Below, one piece after another: positions 53,921 through 62,941 of a stretch of DNA of 64,000 bases. This DNA is from Affinirhizobium lemnae. Its GTDB lineage: Bacteria > Pseudomonadota > Alphaproteobacteria > Rhizobiales > Rhizobiaceae. The stretch is from NCBI RefSeq assembly GCF_022968395.1, contig NZ_JALJQZ010000004.1, positions 1-64,000 on the forward strand, read 5' to 3'. The translations under genes were made by a program, and so were the position numbers. The notes beneath the pieces are model-generated. The model was not told the origin of the DNA and did no database searches. It worked only from the letters and a program-made list of their open reading frames with translations. Position 1 is the first letter of the stretch. The number at the start of each line of letters is the position of its first letter.

Positions 53921-55117
53921 ATGCTGCATCAACGAAATCCTGCGTCTACGGAACAGGAGCATCTGCCATCCATGCTCGCGGCCGATGCGCAGGAGTTGCA
54001 GCGGCAGCTGCAGCTTCATCAGGCTCGCGTCTTCCCGCCCACGTCGGCAAAGACAATCCGCCAGTTTGCGCCGGGCGAAGCAGCATCTTTCATTGGCATT
54101 GGCGAGGCCTATCTTCGCCAACTGGCAGGAGAGCTGAATGTCCCCTCCCCTCTTCCCAATGGAAGACGGCTCTACAGTGCCGATGACATGAACCTGATCC
54201 GTCGTGTCCTCGACGAGAAGAACGGCGCGCCAAAATATGTTCCCCATCGACGAGACGGGGAGCACCTTCAGGTCATCGCTGTCATGAACTTCAAGGGAGG
54301 CTCGGGCAAGACGACGACAGCCGCACATCTGGCGCAATATCTTGCTTTGTCTGGCTACCGGGTGCTGGCGGTTGATCTCGATCCACAGGCATCGTTGTCC
54401 GCCATGTATGGACACCAGCCAGAGCTCGATGTGGGTGAGGGTGAAACGCTTTACGGTGCGATCCGCTACGAAGAGCCAGTGGCAATTACCGAGATCGTGC
54501 GCTCGACTTACATTCCGAACCTGCATCTCATCCCCGGCAATCTGGAACTGATGGAGTTCGAGCACGATACGCCGCGCTTCATGGCGCAAGGGGCCAACAG
54601 CACGATGTTTTTTGCCCGGATCGGCGAGGTACTGGGCCAGATCGAGGAGCTTTACGATCTGGTTGTCATCGATTGCCCGCCACAGCTCGGCTTTCTCACC
54701 ATGTCCGCCCTGTGCGCGGCGACGTCCGTGCTGATCACCATTCACCCGCAGATGCTGGATGTGATGTCAATGAGCCAGTTTCTGGCCATGACGAGCGAAT
54801 TGATGGCCGTTGTGGAGCGGGCAGGGGGGCGCACAAGCTATGACTGGATGCGGTACCTTGTCACCCGTTTTGAGCCGAATGACGGCCCGCAAAGCCAGAT
54901 GACGGGCTTCATGCGCGCCATTTTCGGCAATCGGATGCTCAATACGCCCATGCTGAAATCGACAGCCATTTCGGATGCGGGCGTGACCAAGCAGACGCTT
55001 TACGAGGTGGAACGAACGCAGTTTACACGTGGCACCTATGACCGCGCTATCGAAGCACTCAATGCCGTCAACGGCGAAATCGAACAACTGGTCAAGACGA
55101 CCTGGGGGCGCAAATAA
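53921..55117 (+). CDS. Plasmid partition protein RepA (ParA-type ATPase), second copy
   Basis: A 398-residue RepA paralogue of the first copy, diverged but with the same plan. The N-terminal part has RQFAPGEAASFIGIGEAYLR, Walker A KGGSGKTTT starts at K125, and then come AVDLDPQASLSAMYGHQPEL, VIDCPPQLGFLTMSALCAAT and HPQMLDVMSMSQFLAM. A GGAG site precedes the ATG at 53921. The stop overlaps repB by one base, so, unlike the first operon, there is no gap or parS between them. It has no repC after it and depends on the first operon for replication. Confidence 0.92.
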   Translation: MLHQRNPASTEQEHLPSMLAADAQELQRQLQLHQARVFPPTSAKTIRQFAPGEAASFIGIGEAYLRQLAGELNVPSPLPNGRRLYSADDMNLIRRVLDEKNGAPKYVPHRRDGEHLQVIAVMNFKGGSGKTTTAAHLAQYLALSGYRVLAVDLDPQASLSAMYGHQPELDVGEGETLYGAIRYEEPVAITEIVRSTYIPNLHLIPGNLELMEFEHDTPRFMAQGANSTMFFARIGEVLGQIEELYDLVVIDCPPQLGFLTMSALCAATSVLITIHPQMLDVMSMSQFLAMTSELMAVVERAGGRTSYDWMRYLVTRFEPNDGPQSQMTGFMRAIFGNRMLNTPMLKSTAISDAGVTKQTLYEVERTQFTRGTYDRAIEALNAVNGEIEQLVKTTWGRK

Positions 55118-56136
55118 TGGCACGCAAGAACCTGATCGAAGCCGTAGAACGCAACGCTGCTGCCACCCCCTCGACCGAGACGCCTCCGGCCCGACCGCTT
55201 GCCGGATTGGGCAGTCCGCTGAAGGCAAGTGGCGCGATAGGAGGGATCTCGAAGACGCTCGGCAGCATCAATTCCTCCGTCGAGCGCGCCAGGGAAATCG
55301 AAGCACAGCTCCTGCAGGGCGCCGCCGTCATCGAAATCGATACGGACCTTATCGACAGCTCCTTCGTGTCCGACCGTCTGGAACTTGATCCGCGGCAGCT
55401 GGACGAACTGGCAGATCAGATCCGTGAGCATGGACAACAGGTACCGGTTCTCCTTCGCCCGCATCCGACAAGGGAAGGGCGCTATCAGGTTGCCTATGGG
55501 CATCGACGGGTAGCCGCCTGTCAGAAGTTGGGCATCCGGGTTCGAGCTGTCGTGCGCAGCCTGACCGACGAACAGCTCGTCGTCAGCCAGGGACAGGAGA
55601 ACAATGCGCGTGCCAATCTCTCCTATATCGAACGTGCACTGTTTGCGATGAAGCTGGAACAGCGGGATTTTTCCCGCGAAATCATCATGTCTGCGCTCGG
55701 CATCGACAAGGCGGCCTTGTCACGCATGTTGCAGGTGGCAAAGCAGGTGCCTTTCACGATCGTCTCTCTCATCGGCCCGGCACCCTCTGTTGGCCGACGT
55801 CGCTGGCTGGAACTGGTCGACCTGTTGAATGACACCGTGGCGGACGAGATCATCGAGGTGCTGAGCAGGGCAGGGGTTGCGGAAGCCGAAAGCGATGAAC
55901 GGTTCGAGCTTGCCTTCCGAGCCGCCCGGCAGGGCAAGACCACGTTGCGCAAGGACAAGCCGGAGCAGAGCGTCTGGGTCGCGACTGACAAGGCTATGCG
56001 TGTCAGCTTTTCAGGGAGCGGCAAGAAGGTGGTTGTCGCGATCGAGGCAGCAGACGCGGAGCATTTCGCCGCCTTCCTCCAAGCGGATCTCGAGCGGCTT
56101 TATGCAAGTTATCGTGAGCGGGCAGGGGAGAACTGA
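55117..56136 (+). CDS. Plasmid partition protein RepB (ParB family), second copy
   Basis: A 339-residue ParB-like protein. It has VPVLLRPHPTREGRYQVAYG and HRRVAACQKLG, GQENNARANLSYIERALFAM, and the HTH part REIIMSALGIDKAALSRMLQ. The N-terminal 60 residues differ strongly from the first RepB. It should recognise the two GTTGTCCGCGGACAAC sites upstream rather than the site at 51216. The next gene starts 91 bases later. Confidence 0.92.
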   Translation: MARKNLIEAVERNAAATPSTETPPARPLAGLGSPLKASGAIGGISKTLGSINSSVERAREIEAQLLQGAAVIEIDTDLIDSSFVSDRLELDPRQLDELADQIREHGQQVPVLLRPHPTREGRYQVAYGHRRVAACQKLGIRVRAVVRSLTDEQLVVSQGQENNARANLSYIERALFAMKLEQRDFSREIIMSALGIDKAALSRMLQVAKQVPFTIVSLIGPAPSVGRRRWLELVDLLNDTVADEIIEVLSRAGVAEAESDERFELAFRAARQGKTTLRKDKPEQSVWVATDKAMRVSFSGSGKKVVVAIEAADAEHFAAFLQADLERLYASYRERAGEN

Positions 56137-56227
56137 AGTTCACCGCATACTGCGCGTTTACAGATGTCCACAGGGACTGCTGCGGCCAATCTGATCCGCA
56201 ATGTCCGCTAGAATCTGGAGACCCTTC

Positions 56228-57577
56228 ATGCCGACCAGCCATGACCTGAAAGGCCTGATGAAATTCCTTGCCCGGGAAGAATGGCGCGATTGCTTCGATG
56301 AGGTGTTTGAAGACCATTTCGGACCCGTCCTGGAGGCAGGCGAAATGGATTTCGAGGACATTGCCGAGATCCTTGGTGACAACTGGGCCATGACGCTCTG
56401 GGGCTGCGCCTTCGAGGATTTTCTGACCCAGGACTTCGAGGTCGAGGGCGGCAATATCGTCGACGAATATCTCAAACGGCGAGGCTGGAAGGAAAATGCA
56501 CAAGTAAAGGCTTACATGCAGGCATTGCGCACGTCCGTCATGAGCCTTTACGAGGTCAGTGAGATCGTGCCGGGCAAATCGCTGATTGCGCGCGACCTCA
56601 TTCGCGGTGGCGAGCCGATCATCGTCAGTGAGGGAACGGCCACCAAAACACTGAAGCAATGGGATCAGATCGCCGCCCGCATTGTACCTGTCTTGGGCAA
56701 GAATGTCTTTGCTGGTGGCCTTTTGCCATTCACGCCGACAGCCACCGATGCGCTGTTCGATGGCCTACGGCAGATGTTCGGCAAAAAGAATACAAAGAAG
56801 CTACCGGCCATCAAGGACAAAGAACTTCGGGCCGCAGCCTCCATGTTCACACTTTCATGGCTGTTCGATACGCTTGAGCGCGCCATGGGCCTGCCTTCGA
56901 TGCAGAACGCCGATGGCGATGAACTTGTGTTCCATGACGTAAGGTTTCCTCTCGCTACCGGCGTGACCCAGAAGGCTATTGCCGCTCGGGTGAGCAATAT
57001 TCCCGGCATGGCGCAGGAAAATGCAAAATTCTGGAACTGGCTCGAACAAAAGCCGAAGCATGGTGCCCGCGAGCAAACTGGACCGTCCTTTGATGCAACG
57101 ATGGATAACGGTGCGCGCGTGCTGGGAAATGTCGAGTTAAAGGGAAAATTCTTGCATCTGTCGACCAACTCGGCAGAGCGCGCTCACATGGGAACCATAC
57201 TGATCCAACAGGCTGTCGGGGATCTCGTGCGTGTTCCGCTGACAGAAATCCGTACTATCGAACAAATGATGGCTGAGCGGCCGCTTTGTGATGGAGAAGC
57301 CCCCGCAGATAAAATCCCGCCCGAAATTGCCGAGCAGGTTGTTCACCAGTTCATGGACCGGCAATATCGTGACACTCTTGATCAGCCGGTCGGCATGCTT
57401 GGCAATAAGACGCCGCGACAGGCCGTAAAATCAGCCGCTGGTCGCAAGAAGGTCGCCGAATGGCTCAAATATCTTGAAAATCAATCGTCCCGGCAGCCGA
57501 ACCCGGCCGATCCTATGGCGACATACAGCTTTGAATGGATGTGGCATGAACTTGGGGTCATCGACCTGCGCCAATAA
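56228..57577 (+). CDS. Unrecognised 449-residue protein linked to the second repAB
   Basis: An acidic N-terminal region (REEWRDCFDEVFEDHFGPVL) is followed by a mixed core and a C-terminal segment reading PVGMLGNKTPRQAVKSAAGR, KKVAEWLKYLENQ. This last part resembles the LGxxTPxxA...GRxxVxxWL pattern of MbcA/ParS/Xre-type antitoxin C-terminal domains and of some SEC-C-associated proteins. No signal peptide or membrane segment is seen. GGAG is 7 bases before the ATG. It follows the second repB in the same direction and could be a maintenance or accessory partition factor. Function is unknown. Confidence 0.6.
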   Translation: MPTSHDLKGLMKFLAREEWRDCFDEVFEDHFGPVLEAGEMDFEDIAEILGDNWAMTLWGCAFEDFLTQDFEVEGGNIVDEYLKRRGWKENAQVKAYMQALRTSVMSLYEVSEIVPGKSLIARDLIRGGEPIIVSEGTATKTLKQWDQIAARIVPVLGKNVFAGGLLPFTPTATDALFDGLRQMFGKKNTKKLPAIKDKELRAAASMFTLSWLFDTLERAMGLPSMQNADGDELVFHDVRFPLATGVTQKAIAARVSNIPGMAQENAKFWNWLEQKPKHGAREQTGPSFDATMDNGARVLGNVELKGKFLHLSTNSAERAHMGTILIQQAVGDLVRVPLTEIRTIEQMMAERPLCDGEAPADKIPPEIAEQVVHQFMDRQYRDTLDQPVGMLGNKTPRQAVKSAAGRKKVAEWLKYLENQSSRQPNPADPMATYSFEWMWHELGVIDLRQ

Positions 57578-57668
57578 CCACTACAGTATGTCTGTGTCCC
57601 AATTATGTACTGACGCCAAGCTGCCTCTGAAGAAAATTAAAAAATTTCCATTTCATAAACAAACCGAC

Positions 57669-57697
57669 TTGACTGTTCGTAAAATAGAATCCCTAAT
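57669..57697 (+). promoter_or_regulatory. Promoter of the TetR-transporter operon
   Basis: TTGACT (57669-57674) and CCTAAT (57692-57697) are 17 bases apart. The expected start site, about 57704, lies at the left edge of the inverted repeat at 57707. Confidence 0.5.
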
Positions 57698-57706
57698 CTG
57701 ATTGCA

Positions 57707-57724
57707 AAACAGGCGTGCCTGTTT
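57707..57724. promoter_or_regulatory. 18-bp inverted repeat, probable TetR operator
   Basis: AAACAGGC-GT-GCCTGTTT is perfectly symmetric. It lies 50 bases before the TetR start and directly behind a promoter-like pair, so bound protein would block transcription. Autorepression by the adjacent TetR protein is the simplest reading. Confidence 0.6.
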
Positions 57725-57773
57725 CTTAATCGGTCTCGACTATCCAGCACCGTTGACCGAAGGGAGTGAACTC

Positions 57774-58445
57774 GTGGCAGTAGGAAAAAAGACAGCACGT
57801 ACGCAGGAAGAACGCAGCGCAGAAACGCTTGCGCGCATCCGCCAGGCGACGATTGAGGTGCTGTACAAGAAGGGATTTTCACGCACCTCGACGGTGGAAA
57901 TCGCGGCGGTCGCTGGTCTGTCTCGAGGCGCGATGACACATCACTTCTCCAGCAAGGAAGATATTCTTATCGATGCGATCGCTTCCATGCTGGATGAGGT
58001 TAACGAGAAGCTGTTTGCTTTCGCCGAAGAGTTCGCGCGCCGCGGAGGATCGACGGACGAAATCGTTGATTACATCTGGCAGTTCATGTCGGACCGGCTT
58101 TTCTACGTGACCATGGAATATCTGCCGGAGACCCGCCACAACGCTGATTTCAAGGCGCGCCTCGTGCCGGTGGTCAAACGCTTCCATGCGGGCCTCGATG
58201 CCATCTGGTCTGCCCTTGCCCGTCAGAAGGGGGCACCTGAAGACCATACCCGGCTGGTGATGAATACGACCATGTGCGTGGTCCGAGGCATGATCGCCCA
58301 GACGATCCTGCGCGACGACCAAGGCTATTACGCCCAGATGCTGACTTTCTGGAAATCCGAGGTTCGACGGCTGTTTCCCTCGCCGGATAAGCCTGCGAGC
58401 GAGCCGCAATTGAATGTCACTTCTGCCAACGGAGCCCTTTCATGA
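57774..58445 (+). CDS. TetR family transcriptional regulator
   Basis: A 223-residue TetR protein. The HTH lies at about residues 30-60, with TVEIAAVAGLSRGAMTHHFS and SKEDILIDAI. The effector domain contains YVTMEYLPETRHNADFKARL. The start is a GTG behind GGGAG at 57762-57766. It overlaps the first ABC ATPase gene by 4 bases, so regulator and transporter form one operon, probably repressed at the inverted repeat just upstream and relieved by the transported compound. Confidence 0.88.
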   Translation: MAVGKKTARTQEERSAETLARIRQATIEVLYKKGFSRTSTVEIAAVAGLSRGAMTHHFSSKEDILIDAIASMLDEVNEKLFAFAEEFARRGGSTDEIVDYIWQFMSDRLFYVTMEYLPETRHNADFKARLVPVVKRFHAGLDAIWSALARQKGAPEDHTRLVMNTTMCVVRGMIAQTILRDDQGYYAQMLTFWKSEVRRLFPSPDKPASEPQLNVTSANGALS

Positions 58446-59206
58446 CACTGCTTCTGTCCGTGCGCGGGATGACACGATCCTTCTATGGCGTTCAGGTCTT
58501 GACCGGCGTCGATCTGGACATCGTGGAAGGTAGCATCACGGGGCTCATTGGCCCGAATGGCGCAGGCAAATCGACCTTATTCAATGTTCTTTCGGGTCTT
58601 TATCCGCCGGATGGCGGACGGGTCCTGCTGGCCGGGCGGGATGTGACCGGAGCTAGACCGGCACAACTCGTCAAGGCCGGAATGGTGCGCAGCTTTCAAC
58701 TGGCCCGCGGCTTTCCAAAGCTCAGCGTCTTCCAGCATCTGATTCTGTACGGGCAGGCGCAACCCGGCGAAGGGTTGTGGGCCGCGATCACGGGCAGCAA
58801 GGTGGCGCGACAGCGCGAGGAAGAGCTTTCGGAAGAAGCGCTGGCGGTAGCGAGGCGCCTAAGGCTTGACCATGTCATAGACAATCCGATCACTGCTCTT
58901 TCCGGGGGGCAAAAAAAGCTCGTGGAGATCGGGCGCGCATTGATGGCGCATCCCAAACTCATCCTTCTCGATGAACCGATGGCGGGCGTGAATCCCACCC
59001 TGACGGAAGAGATTGCCGCTCATCTTCTGGCGCTCAATGCCGATGGCATCACGATCTGCCTGATCGAGCATGACATGGCATTGATCCGTCGTCTCTGCAA
59101 TCCGGTGATTGTCATGGCCGAAGGCCGCAAGCTGGTCGAAGGAGGTTTTGATGAGGTTGCAGAAAACCGTGACGTTCAGGAAGCCTATCTTGGGAGGCGG
59201 CATTGA
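58442..59206 (+). CDS. Branched-chain-amino-acid-type ABC transporter ATPase (LivG-like)
   Basis: A 254-residue ATPase. Walker A is GPNGAGKST, then VRSFQLARGFPKLSVFQHLI, signature LSGGQKKLVE and Walker B LILLDEPMAGVNP. The long insert after Walker A and the Q-loop wording are those of LivG-type proteins. It overlaps TetR by 4 bases upstream and the LivF-like gene by 4 downstream. The transporter need not move amino acids; neighbours suggest an amide or related compound. Confidence 0.9.
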   Translation: MTLLLSVRGMTRSFYGVQVLTGVDLDIVEGSITGLIGPNGAGKSTLFNVLSGLYPPDGGRVLLAGRDVTGARPAQLVKAGMVRSFQLARGFPKLSVFQHLILYGQAQPGEGLWAAITGSKVARQREEELSEEALAVARRLRLDHVIDNPITALSGGQKKLVEIGRALMAHPKLILLDEPMAGVNPTLTEEIAAHLLALNADGITICLIEHDMALIRRLCNPVIVMAEGRKLVEGGFDEVAENRDVQEAYLGRRH

Positions 59207-59910
59207 CCATTCTTGATGTCGCAAAGGTCGTCGCCGGGTACGGAGCGGCTGAGGAAATCCTGAAGGAAGCCTCTATCACCGTCGATGCCGGTGAGATCGT
59301 AACGATTATCGGGCCGAACGGCGCGGGAAAATCCACCTTGCTCAAGCTGGTGGCCGGCCTGGTACCCGTCCGCCGCGGCACAGTGCAGTTTGGCGGGCGC
59401 GATGTCACCGGTCTTGATGCGCTGGGCCGTTCTGCCACCGGGATTTCCTTCGTTCCGCAGGAGCGCAATGTTTTCGGCACATTGACGGTGGCCGATAATC
59501 TTTTGATCAGCGCCTATCATGATCGCGCCAAGGCCGTCTCGCGCCGTGAGACAATGTATGAGCGCTATCCGCTCCTGGCGGAAAAGCGCAAGGCACTGGC
59601 GCGCACCCTGTCCGGCGGCCAGAGGCAGATCCTTGCCATGGCTATGGGACTAATGAGTGCGCCGAAGATGCTTTTACTTGATGAGCCGACGGCCGGGCTT
59701 TCGCCAAAAGCAGCGGATGCGCTTTTCGATGCCATAACAGCACTCAACCGCGAAGGCATGCCGATCCTGATGGTCGAGCAGCACGCCGTCGAAGCGCTGG
59801 AAATCTCGACCCGTGGCTATGTGCTTGTGACCGGCCGCAATGCGGCAAATGGCCCAGGGCCGGCTCTTGCGGCAGACCCGGAGATCCGCCCTCTGTTTCT
59901 GGGTGGCTGA
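59203..59910 (+). CDS. Branched-chain-amino-acid-type ABC transporter ATPase (LivF-like)
   Basis: A 235-residue ATPase with Walker A GPNGAGKST, signature LSGGQRQILAMAMG, Walker B MLLLDEPTAGLSP and LMVEQHAVEALEISTRGYVL. These are typical of LivF. The start is a TTG that overlaps the preceding stop by 4 bases. It pairs with the LivG-like ATPase for a heterodimeric motor. Confidence 0.9.
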   Translation: MTILDVAKVVAGYGAAEEILKEASITVDAGEIVTIIGPNGAGKSTLLKLVAGLVPVRRGTVQFGGRDVTGLDALGRSATGISFVPQERNVFGTLTVADNLLISAYHDRAKAVSRRETMYERYPLLAEKRKALARTLSGGQRQILAMAMGLMSAPKMLLLDEPTAGLSPKAADALFDAITALNREGMPILMVEQHAVEALEISTRGYVLVTGRNAANGPGPALAADPEIRPLFLGG

Positions 59911-59965
59911 CGGGCTGAGAAATACATCCATACCCCACAATCATAACGACAAAGAGGAGAGCAGC

Positions 59966-61171
59966 ATGACGACTTTGAACCTAGATCGCCGTTCCTTTCT
60001 GGCAGCTTCAGCCGCCGTTGCCGGCGCATCCTTTCTGCCTGGTTCCTTGCTTGCGCAGGATGGGCCGATCCGTATCGGCACCCTTACGCCGCTCACCGGC
60101 GCCGGTGGCCCCTATGGTCCGGTCATGGTGAAGGCCGTCAAGGCCGTCGTCGAGAAGGTCAATGCCGCCGGCGGCGTCAAAGGTCGCATGGTCGAAATCG
60201 TGTCAGAGGACGACCAGACCAACCCCGAAGCCGGAGTGCGTGCGGCCCGCAAGCTGATTGATGTCGACCGGGTCTCGGCCATCATCGGCACATGGGCTTC
60301 TTCCGTGACGACAGCTGTTGCGCCGCTATGCTGGGAATCGAAAACCTTCCTGTGCACGGTCTCCGGTGCGGATGCCATCACCCTCCTGCCGCATCAGGGC
60401 TATCTGGTTCGCACGCAGCCAAACACAGCATTGCAGGGGCGCAAGTTCGGTGAATTTGCCGTGGCTCAGGGTGGCAAGAAGGTCTTCTATTTGTCGCCGC
60501 AGACCCCATTTGCCGACAGCCAGTATGCGGCAATCGAGGCAGCGCTGACCAAGGTCGGCGGTGAAAGCCGCAAATACATCTACGACGACAAAAAGCCTTC
60601 CTACCGTTCGGAAGTGGATGAGATGCTGCGCTATGCGCCGGATACGATCGTCCTCGGCGGCTACACGCCAGATACCTCGGTGCTGCTCAAGGATATCTAC
60701 CGTAGCGGCTTCACCGGAACAAAGATCGCTTTCGGATATTCCGTCAACCAGAAGCTTCTCGATACGGTGCAACCGGAACTTGCCGAAGGGATCTTTACCA
60801 TTTCGCCGTCACCGGCTGCAGGCTCCGAAGCCTACAAGGCGCTGGTCTCGCTGACAGGCGTGGCCTCGCCGGATCCGTACACAACGCAGATCTACGATCA
60901 CATCAATCTGGTGCTTCTGGCAATAGCGGCTGCAGGGCAGGCCTCCGGCGAGGCGATCAGGAGCAAAATCCGTGCCGTCTCCCAGTCACCTGACGGCGTC
61001 AAGGTCGACAATGCCGTAGACGGCTTGAAGCTCATTGCGGAAGGACGCCCAATCAACTACGATGGTGCGAGCGGCCCCTGTGACTTCACCGATATCGGCG
61101 ACATCATCGATTGCCAGTTCCGCTATGATCAGGTGCGGGCCGGCAAGCTCACCCTCGTGAAGATCGCCTGA
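59966..61171 (+). CDS. ABC transporter substrate-binding protein (LivJ-like)
   Basis: A 401-residue periplasmic binding protein. The leader has a twin-arginine pair: NLDRRSFLAASAAVAGASFL. The mature part begins GPIRIGTLTPLTGAGGPYGP and contains RKLIDVDRVSAIIGTWASSV and DTIVLGGYTPDTSVLLKDIY, as in family Peripla_BP_6. AGGAG lies before the ATG. It is the third transporter gene and should define the substrate, which is not known. Confidence 0.9.
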   Translation: MTTLNLDRRSFLAASAAVAGASFLPGSLLAQDGPIRIGTLTPLTGAGGPYGPVMVKAVKAVVEKVNAAGGVKGRMVEIVSEDDQTNPEAGVRAARKLIDVDRVSAIIGTWASSVTTAVAPLCWESKTFLCTVSGADAITLLPHQGYLVRTQPNTALQGRKFGEFAVAQGGKKVFYLSPQTPFADSQYAAIEAALTKVGGESRKYIYDDKKPSYRSEVDEMLRYAPDTIVLGGYTPDTSVLLKDIYRSGFTGTKIAFGYSVNQKLLDTVQPELAEGIFTISPSPAAGSEAYKALVSLTGVASPDPYTTQIYDHINLVLLAIAAAGQASGEAIRSKIRAVSQSPDGVKVDNAVDGLKLIAEGRPINYDGASGPCDFTDIGDIIDCQFRYDQVRAGKLTLVKIA

Positions 61172-61173
61172 CG

Positions 61174-62040
61174 ATGCTGGTCAATCTGGCCCAGAACCTG
61201 CTCAACGGTCTGATGACGGGTATGCTGATCGCAATCCCCGCCATCGGCTTCTCCGCCATCTACGCAGTGCTGCGATATCCGAACTTCGCCATTGCCGCCT
61301 ATGCGACAATCGGCGCCTTTGCCGGGTGGTGGCTGAATTCCACCTTCGGCCTTGGCATCGTCTGGATCATTCTCATCGCATTCTGCGTGTCCGGGGTGGT
61401 GGGGGTTGCCGCCGAGCAGGTGACGCTTGCCCGCCTGCGGCCTGCCGGAGTGCTGACGGTCGCGATTGCCTCCATCGCGCTCAACCTGATGCTGGAAAAT
61501 GCCGTACGTTTCCTGTTCGGCAATGATCTGCGCGGTTTCGATCTCGCCATTCAACCGGATTGGCGCATCCTGGCGCTGCGGATCGGGCCGCAGCAGGTGC
61601 AGAACATGCTCCTGTCTCTCGCCATCATGGCGGCGGTTTTTCTCTTCCTGCGTTATTCGCCCTTCGGCAAGGCGATGCGCGCCGTGGCTGACAATTCAGA
61701 CCTCGCGCGCCTGAAGGGCATCAATCCGACACGGATTGCAGTGGCCACCATTTTCATGGGTGCAGGGCTTGCCGGCGTCGGCGGTGTTCTGCTTGGGCTC
61801 GATACCTCCATCGATCCGATGACGGGCGCGCGTATTCTTCTGTCAATATTTGCCGCAGCTGTTCTTGGCGGGCTTGGCTCCATTCCGGGTGCAGTTGTTG
61901 GTGCTCTTCTGATCGGTATGGCCGAAGAAGTGTCGCTGCTCGCCTTTCCGGCAACCTACAAGACCGCAATCGGCTTTGTCGCCATCCTGCTGATTCTGAC
62001 GCTTCGGCCCCGCGGCCTCCTTGGCGAAAGGGCTTTGTGA
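61174..62040 (+). CDS. ABC transporter permease (LivH-like)
   Basis: A 288-residue permease with about eight hydrophobic segments. Family segments are GLMTGMLIAIPAIGFSAIYA, FLRYSPFGKAMRAVADNSDL, ARLKGINPTRIAVATIFMGA and VLGGLGSIPGAVVGALLIGM. It starts 2 bases after the binding protein stop and overlaps the LivM-like gene by one base. Confidence 0.9.
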   Translation: MLVNLAQNLLNGLMTGMLIAIPAIGFSAIYAVLRYPNFAIAAYATIGAFAGWWLNSTFGLGIVWIILIAFCVSGVVGVAAEQVTLARLRPAGVLTVAIASIALNLMLENAVRFLFGNDLRGFDLAIQPDWRILALRIGPQQVQNMLLSLAIMAAVFLFLRYSPFGKAMRAVADNSDLARLKGINPTRIAVATIFMGAGLAGVGGVLLGLDTSIDPMTGARILLSIFAAAVLGGLGSIPGAVVGALLIGMAEEVSLLAFPATYKTAIGFVAILLILTLRPRGLLGERAL

Positions 62041-62939
62041 TGCTGTCCTATCTGCTCTTCACGCTCACCATCGGCGGCATCTATGCCATGCTGGCGCTCA
62101 GCCTCAACCTGATCTGGGGCGGGGTCGGAATGGTCAATCTGGGACTCGCGGGCTTCTTTGCCGTGGGTGCCTATGCCACGGCCATCGTGACCGGCGCTGG
62201 TGCGCCCGTTATCGTCGGGCTGGGCTCGGCCCTCCTTGCCGGCGTCATTGTCGGTCTCCTCGTCACCTATGGCACGTTGCGGCTGCGCGGCGACTATCTG
62301 GCGATCGTGACGCTTGGACTGGCGGAGGTGATCCGCCTGATTGCCTTGAATGAACGCTGGCTGACACATGGCGCTGACGGTATGTCCGGCATTGTCGCGC
62401 CTTTGCGCAGCATGGTCGGTTCCCAGGCTTTCAACCTAGGCTACCTGGTCTTTGTCAGCACTGTCGTCATCCTGCTGTGGCTATTGCTGCGGCGTCTCGA
62501 CCATTCCCCGTTCGGTCGGGCCATCAAGGCAGTGCGGGAGGATCAGGAGCTAGCGGCTTTCGCCGGAAAACCGGTGCTGCGGCTGAAGTTGCAGACTTTC
62601 GCGGTTTCGGCTGCCGTGGCCAGCTTGGCCGGTGCGCTTTACAGCCACTTCCAGTCCTACATCTCGCCGGATCATTTTCAGCCGCTTATCACCATCTATA
62701 TCTTTCTGGCTGTTTCTGCCGGCGGCGTGGGCCGACCAGCGGGCGCCGTGATCGGCGCCTATGCGGTGGTCGCTTTTCTTGAGGGCACCCGCTTCGTGGC
62801 CGAACTGCTGCCAGGGGTCGATCCGCTCCAGGCCGCCGCCTTGCGTGAAATGCTGGTCGGAGCGGCTCTTCTTCTGGTCCTTCATCTACGCCCGCAAGGC
62901 CTTCTGCCAGAGCGCATCCAACCTGCACGGAAAACCTAA
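62040..62939 (+). CDS. ABC transporter permease (LivM-like)
   Basis: A 299-residue permease with eight or nine hydrophobic segments. It has ALSLNLIWGGVGMVNLGLAG, LRGDYLAIVTLGLAEVIRLI, HSPFGRAIKAVREDQELAAF and GGVGRPAGAVIGAYAVVAFL, typical of LivM. The ATG at 62040 overlaps the LivH-like stop (TGATG); a GTG one codon earlier is possible. It completes the importer. Confidence 0.9.
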   Translation: MLSYLLFTLTIGGIYAMLALSLNLIWGGVGMVNLGLAGFFAVGAYATAIVTGAGAPVIVGLGSALLAGVIVGLLVTYGTLRLRGDYLAIVTLGLAEVIRLIALNERWLTHGADGMSGIVAPLRSMVGSQAFNLGYLVFVSTVVILLWLLLRRLDHSPFGRAIKAVREDQELAAFAGKPVLRLKLQTFAVSAAVASLAGALYSHFQSYISPDHFQPLITIYIFLAVSAGGVGRPAGAVIGAYAVVAFLEGTRFVAELLPGVDPLQAAALREMLVGAALLLVLHLRPQGLLPERIQPARKT

Positions 62940-62941
62940 CC

